Shown: positions 63,245 through 64,000 of the stretch, in pieces
Position numbering within the stretch: position 1 is the first letter of the stretch
Layout: each line of letters begins with the position of its first letter
Source: an uncultured Gammaproteobacteria bacterium
GTDB taxonomy: Bacteria > Pseudomonadota > Gammaproteobacteria > Pseudomonadales > Azotimanducaceae
Reading direction: 5' to 3'
NCBI GenBank assembly: GCA_913045175.1
Contig: CAJWQG010000012.1
Coordinates: 1-64,000, forward strand
Length of the DNA: 64,000 bases
The notes under the pieces: model-generated
The model's database searches: none
The model's input: only the letters and a program-made list of their open reading frames with translations
What the model was told of the DNA's origin: nothing
Translations under genes and position numbers: made by a program

Positions 63245-64000
63245 CAATAACGCAACCTCACCTTGACCCCTCGGTCATTCAGGTACTGTTTCAATTCACT
63301 CACCTTGTATTCATTGTAGTGCACCATTGAAGCCACCAGAGCCGCATCTGCCTGACCTTCCGTCAGAACCTCATACAGGTGTTCAGGTTTACCTGCACCA
63401 CCAGATGCGATCACAGGAATGGACACTGATTCAGCGATCATTCTCGTGAGCGTAATCTCGTAACCATCTCGCGTACCATCCGCATCTATCGAGTTAACGA
63501 CTAATTCCCCAGCGCCAAGTTCTTCACCCCTAAGAGCCCACTTTAGTGCATCCAAACCCGTCCGGGTTCGGCCACCATTAATGACAATTTCATATCCACT
63601 AGGAAAGTCGCTGTTAGTTTCCACCTTAAGGATATCCATCGATAAAACAGTGTTCTGGTTTCCTATCGCATGCGCACATTCTGCTACTAGCTCTGGTCGC
63701 TGGACTGCCGCAGAATTAACGTTGATCTTTTCAGCACCCGACCACAGCAACTTATTGGCATCCTCTACCGTGCGTATCCCACCACCAACAGATAGCGGAA
63801 TGTAGACCTGACGCGCAACATCCTCAACAACGTCCAACATGATATTTCTCTTGTCGCTGGAGGCCGTTATGTCATAGAAAACGAGCTCATCCAATCCATC
63901 GTCATAATACTCCTTCGCCTTTGAGACCGGATCACCAATGTCTTTCGTATCCACAAACTTTACGCTCTTGGCAAGGTTTCCATCTCGCACATCAAGGCAG
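63244..64000 (-). CDS. hisF: Imidazole glycerol phosphate synthase cyclase subunit HisF (N-terminus cut by window edge)
   Basis: At least 252 residues in frame to the edge, beginning within CLDVRDGNLAKSVKF, so only about the first 8-10 residues are missing. The (beta/alpha)8 barrel motifs are present: DELVFYDITASSDKRNIMLDVVE, PLSVGGGIRTVEDANKLLWSGAEKINVNSAAV, LSMDILKVE with the catalytic Asp, ELVVNSIDADGTRDGYEI, VIASGGAGKPEHL and DAALVASMVHY. It makes ImGP and AICAR from PRFAR with ammonia from HisH. The first loop (GNLAKSVKF for the usual GRVVKGVNF) is somewhat divergent, so a specialised HisF copy cannot be excluded. Confidence 0.92.
   Translation of the reverse strand, partial: CLDVRDGNLAKSVKFVDTKDIGDPVSKAKEYYDDGLDELVFYDITASSDKRNIMLDVVEDVARQVYIPLSVGGGIRTVEDANKLLWSGAEKINVNSAAVQRPELVAECAHAIGNQNTVLSMDILKVETNSDFPSGYEIVINGGRTRTGLDALKWALRGEELGAGELVVNSIDADGTRDGYEITLTRMIAESVSIPVIASGGAGKPEHLYEVLTEGQADAALVASMVHYNEYKVSELKQYLNDRGVKVRLRY

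Overview
The window looks like chromosomal DNA of a free-living, probably marine or aquatic, gammaproteobacterium of moderate GC. The best placement evidence is the right end: lptG-lptF divergent from pepA-holC-valS, followed by a cold-shock gene, slyX and hisF, which is a gammaproteobacterial housekeeping arrangement. Several families left of it (UGSC selenoprotein, single-chain acyl-CoA carboxylase, FG-GAP/multihaem clusters) are common in marine heterotrophs. I cannot name a genus. No rRNA, tRNA, CRISPR array, integrase or transposase was seen.

Layout. 0-8 kb: accessory metabolism with a crotonase fragment, an MFS exporter, a selenocysteine-containing UGSC protein (one gene of 1868..3496 with an in-frame UGA and a SECIS-like hairpin), an alpha/beta hydrolase, a glutamine cyclotransferase, a His-rich metal permease and a small-gene cluster with one nonsense-broken member. 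8-11 kb: an HvfABC-type RiPP operon (Cys-rich EGKCG-repeat precursor, DUF692 MNIO enzyme, DUF2063 partner) and a Lin0512 protein. 11.2-25.3 kb: a six-gene operon in which every start overlaps the previous stop. It encodes an ABC ATPase, an ABC permease fused to an M1-like pseudo-peptidase and a golvesin-like domain, a membrane-fusion lipoprotein, an RND pump, a 1588-residue RND pump fused to a second ABC ATPase, and a second ABC permease. This hybrid ABC-RND machine is the most novel item here.

25.4-33 kb: Zn alcohol dehydrogenase, CynX-type MFS, single-chain biotin-dependent acyl-CoA carboxylase and a two-gene MaoC/FAS1-like dehydratase, separated by two related inverted-repeat elements. 32.8-41.9 kb: a minus-strand operon with a TPR/FG-GAP lipoprotein, a membrane pentahaem cytochrome with TPRs, an ASPIC/FG-GAP protein and a broken glycerol-3-phosphate acyltransferase gene. 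42-46 kb: a heterodimeric ABC exporter. 46-50.5 kb: a serine beta-lactamase-fold protein and a decayed M16 peptidase. 50.5-51.2 kb: a gene-free stretch with a 205-bp direct duplication flanking a 135-bp inverted-repeat element. 51.2-55.2 kb: a MarR-GNAT fusion regulator divergent from a fatty-acid desaturase and a thioesterase, then MltB and RDD proteins. 55.3-64 kb: the housekeeping block.

Four genes carry lesions (stops or frameshifts): DUF2867-like, acyltransferase, M16, and perhaps the crotonase. These are either real decay or sequence errors. The UGA in the UGSC gene is different: it lies exactly at the family's U-G-S-C motif and is followed by a well-placed hairpin.
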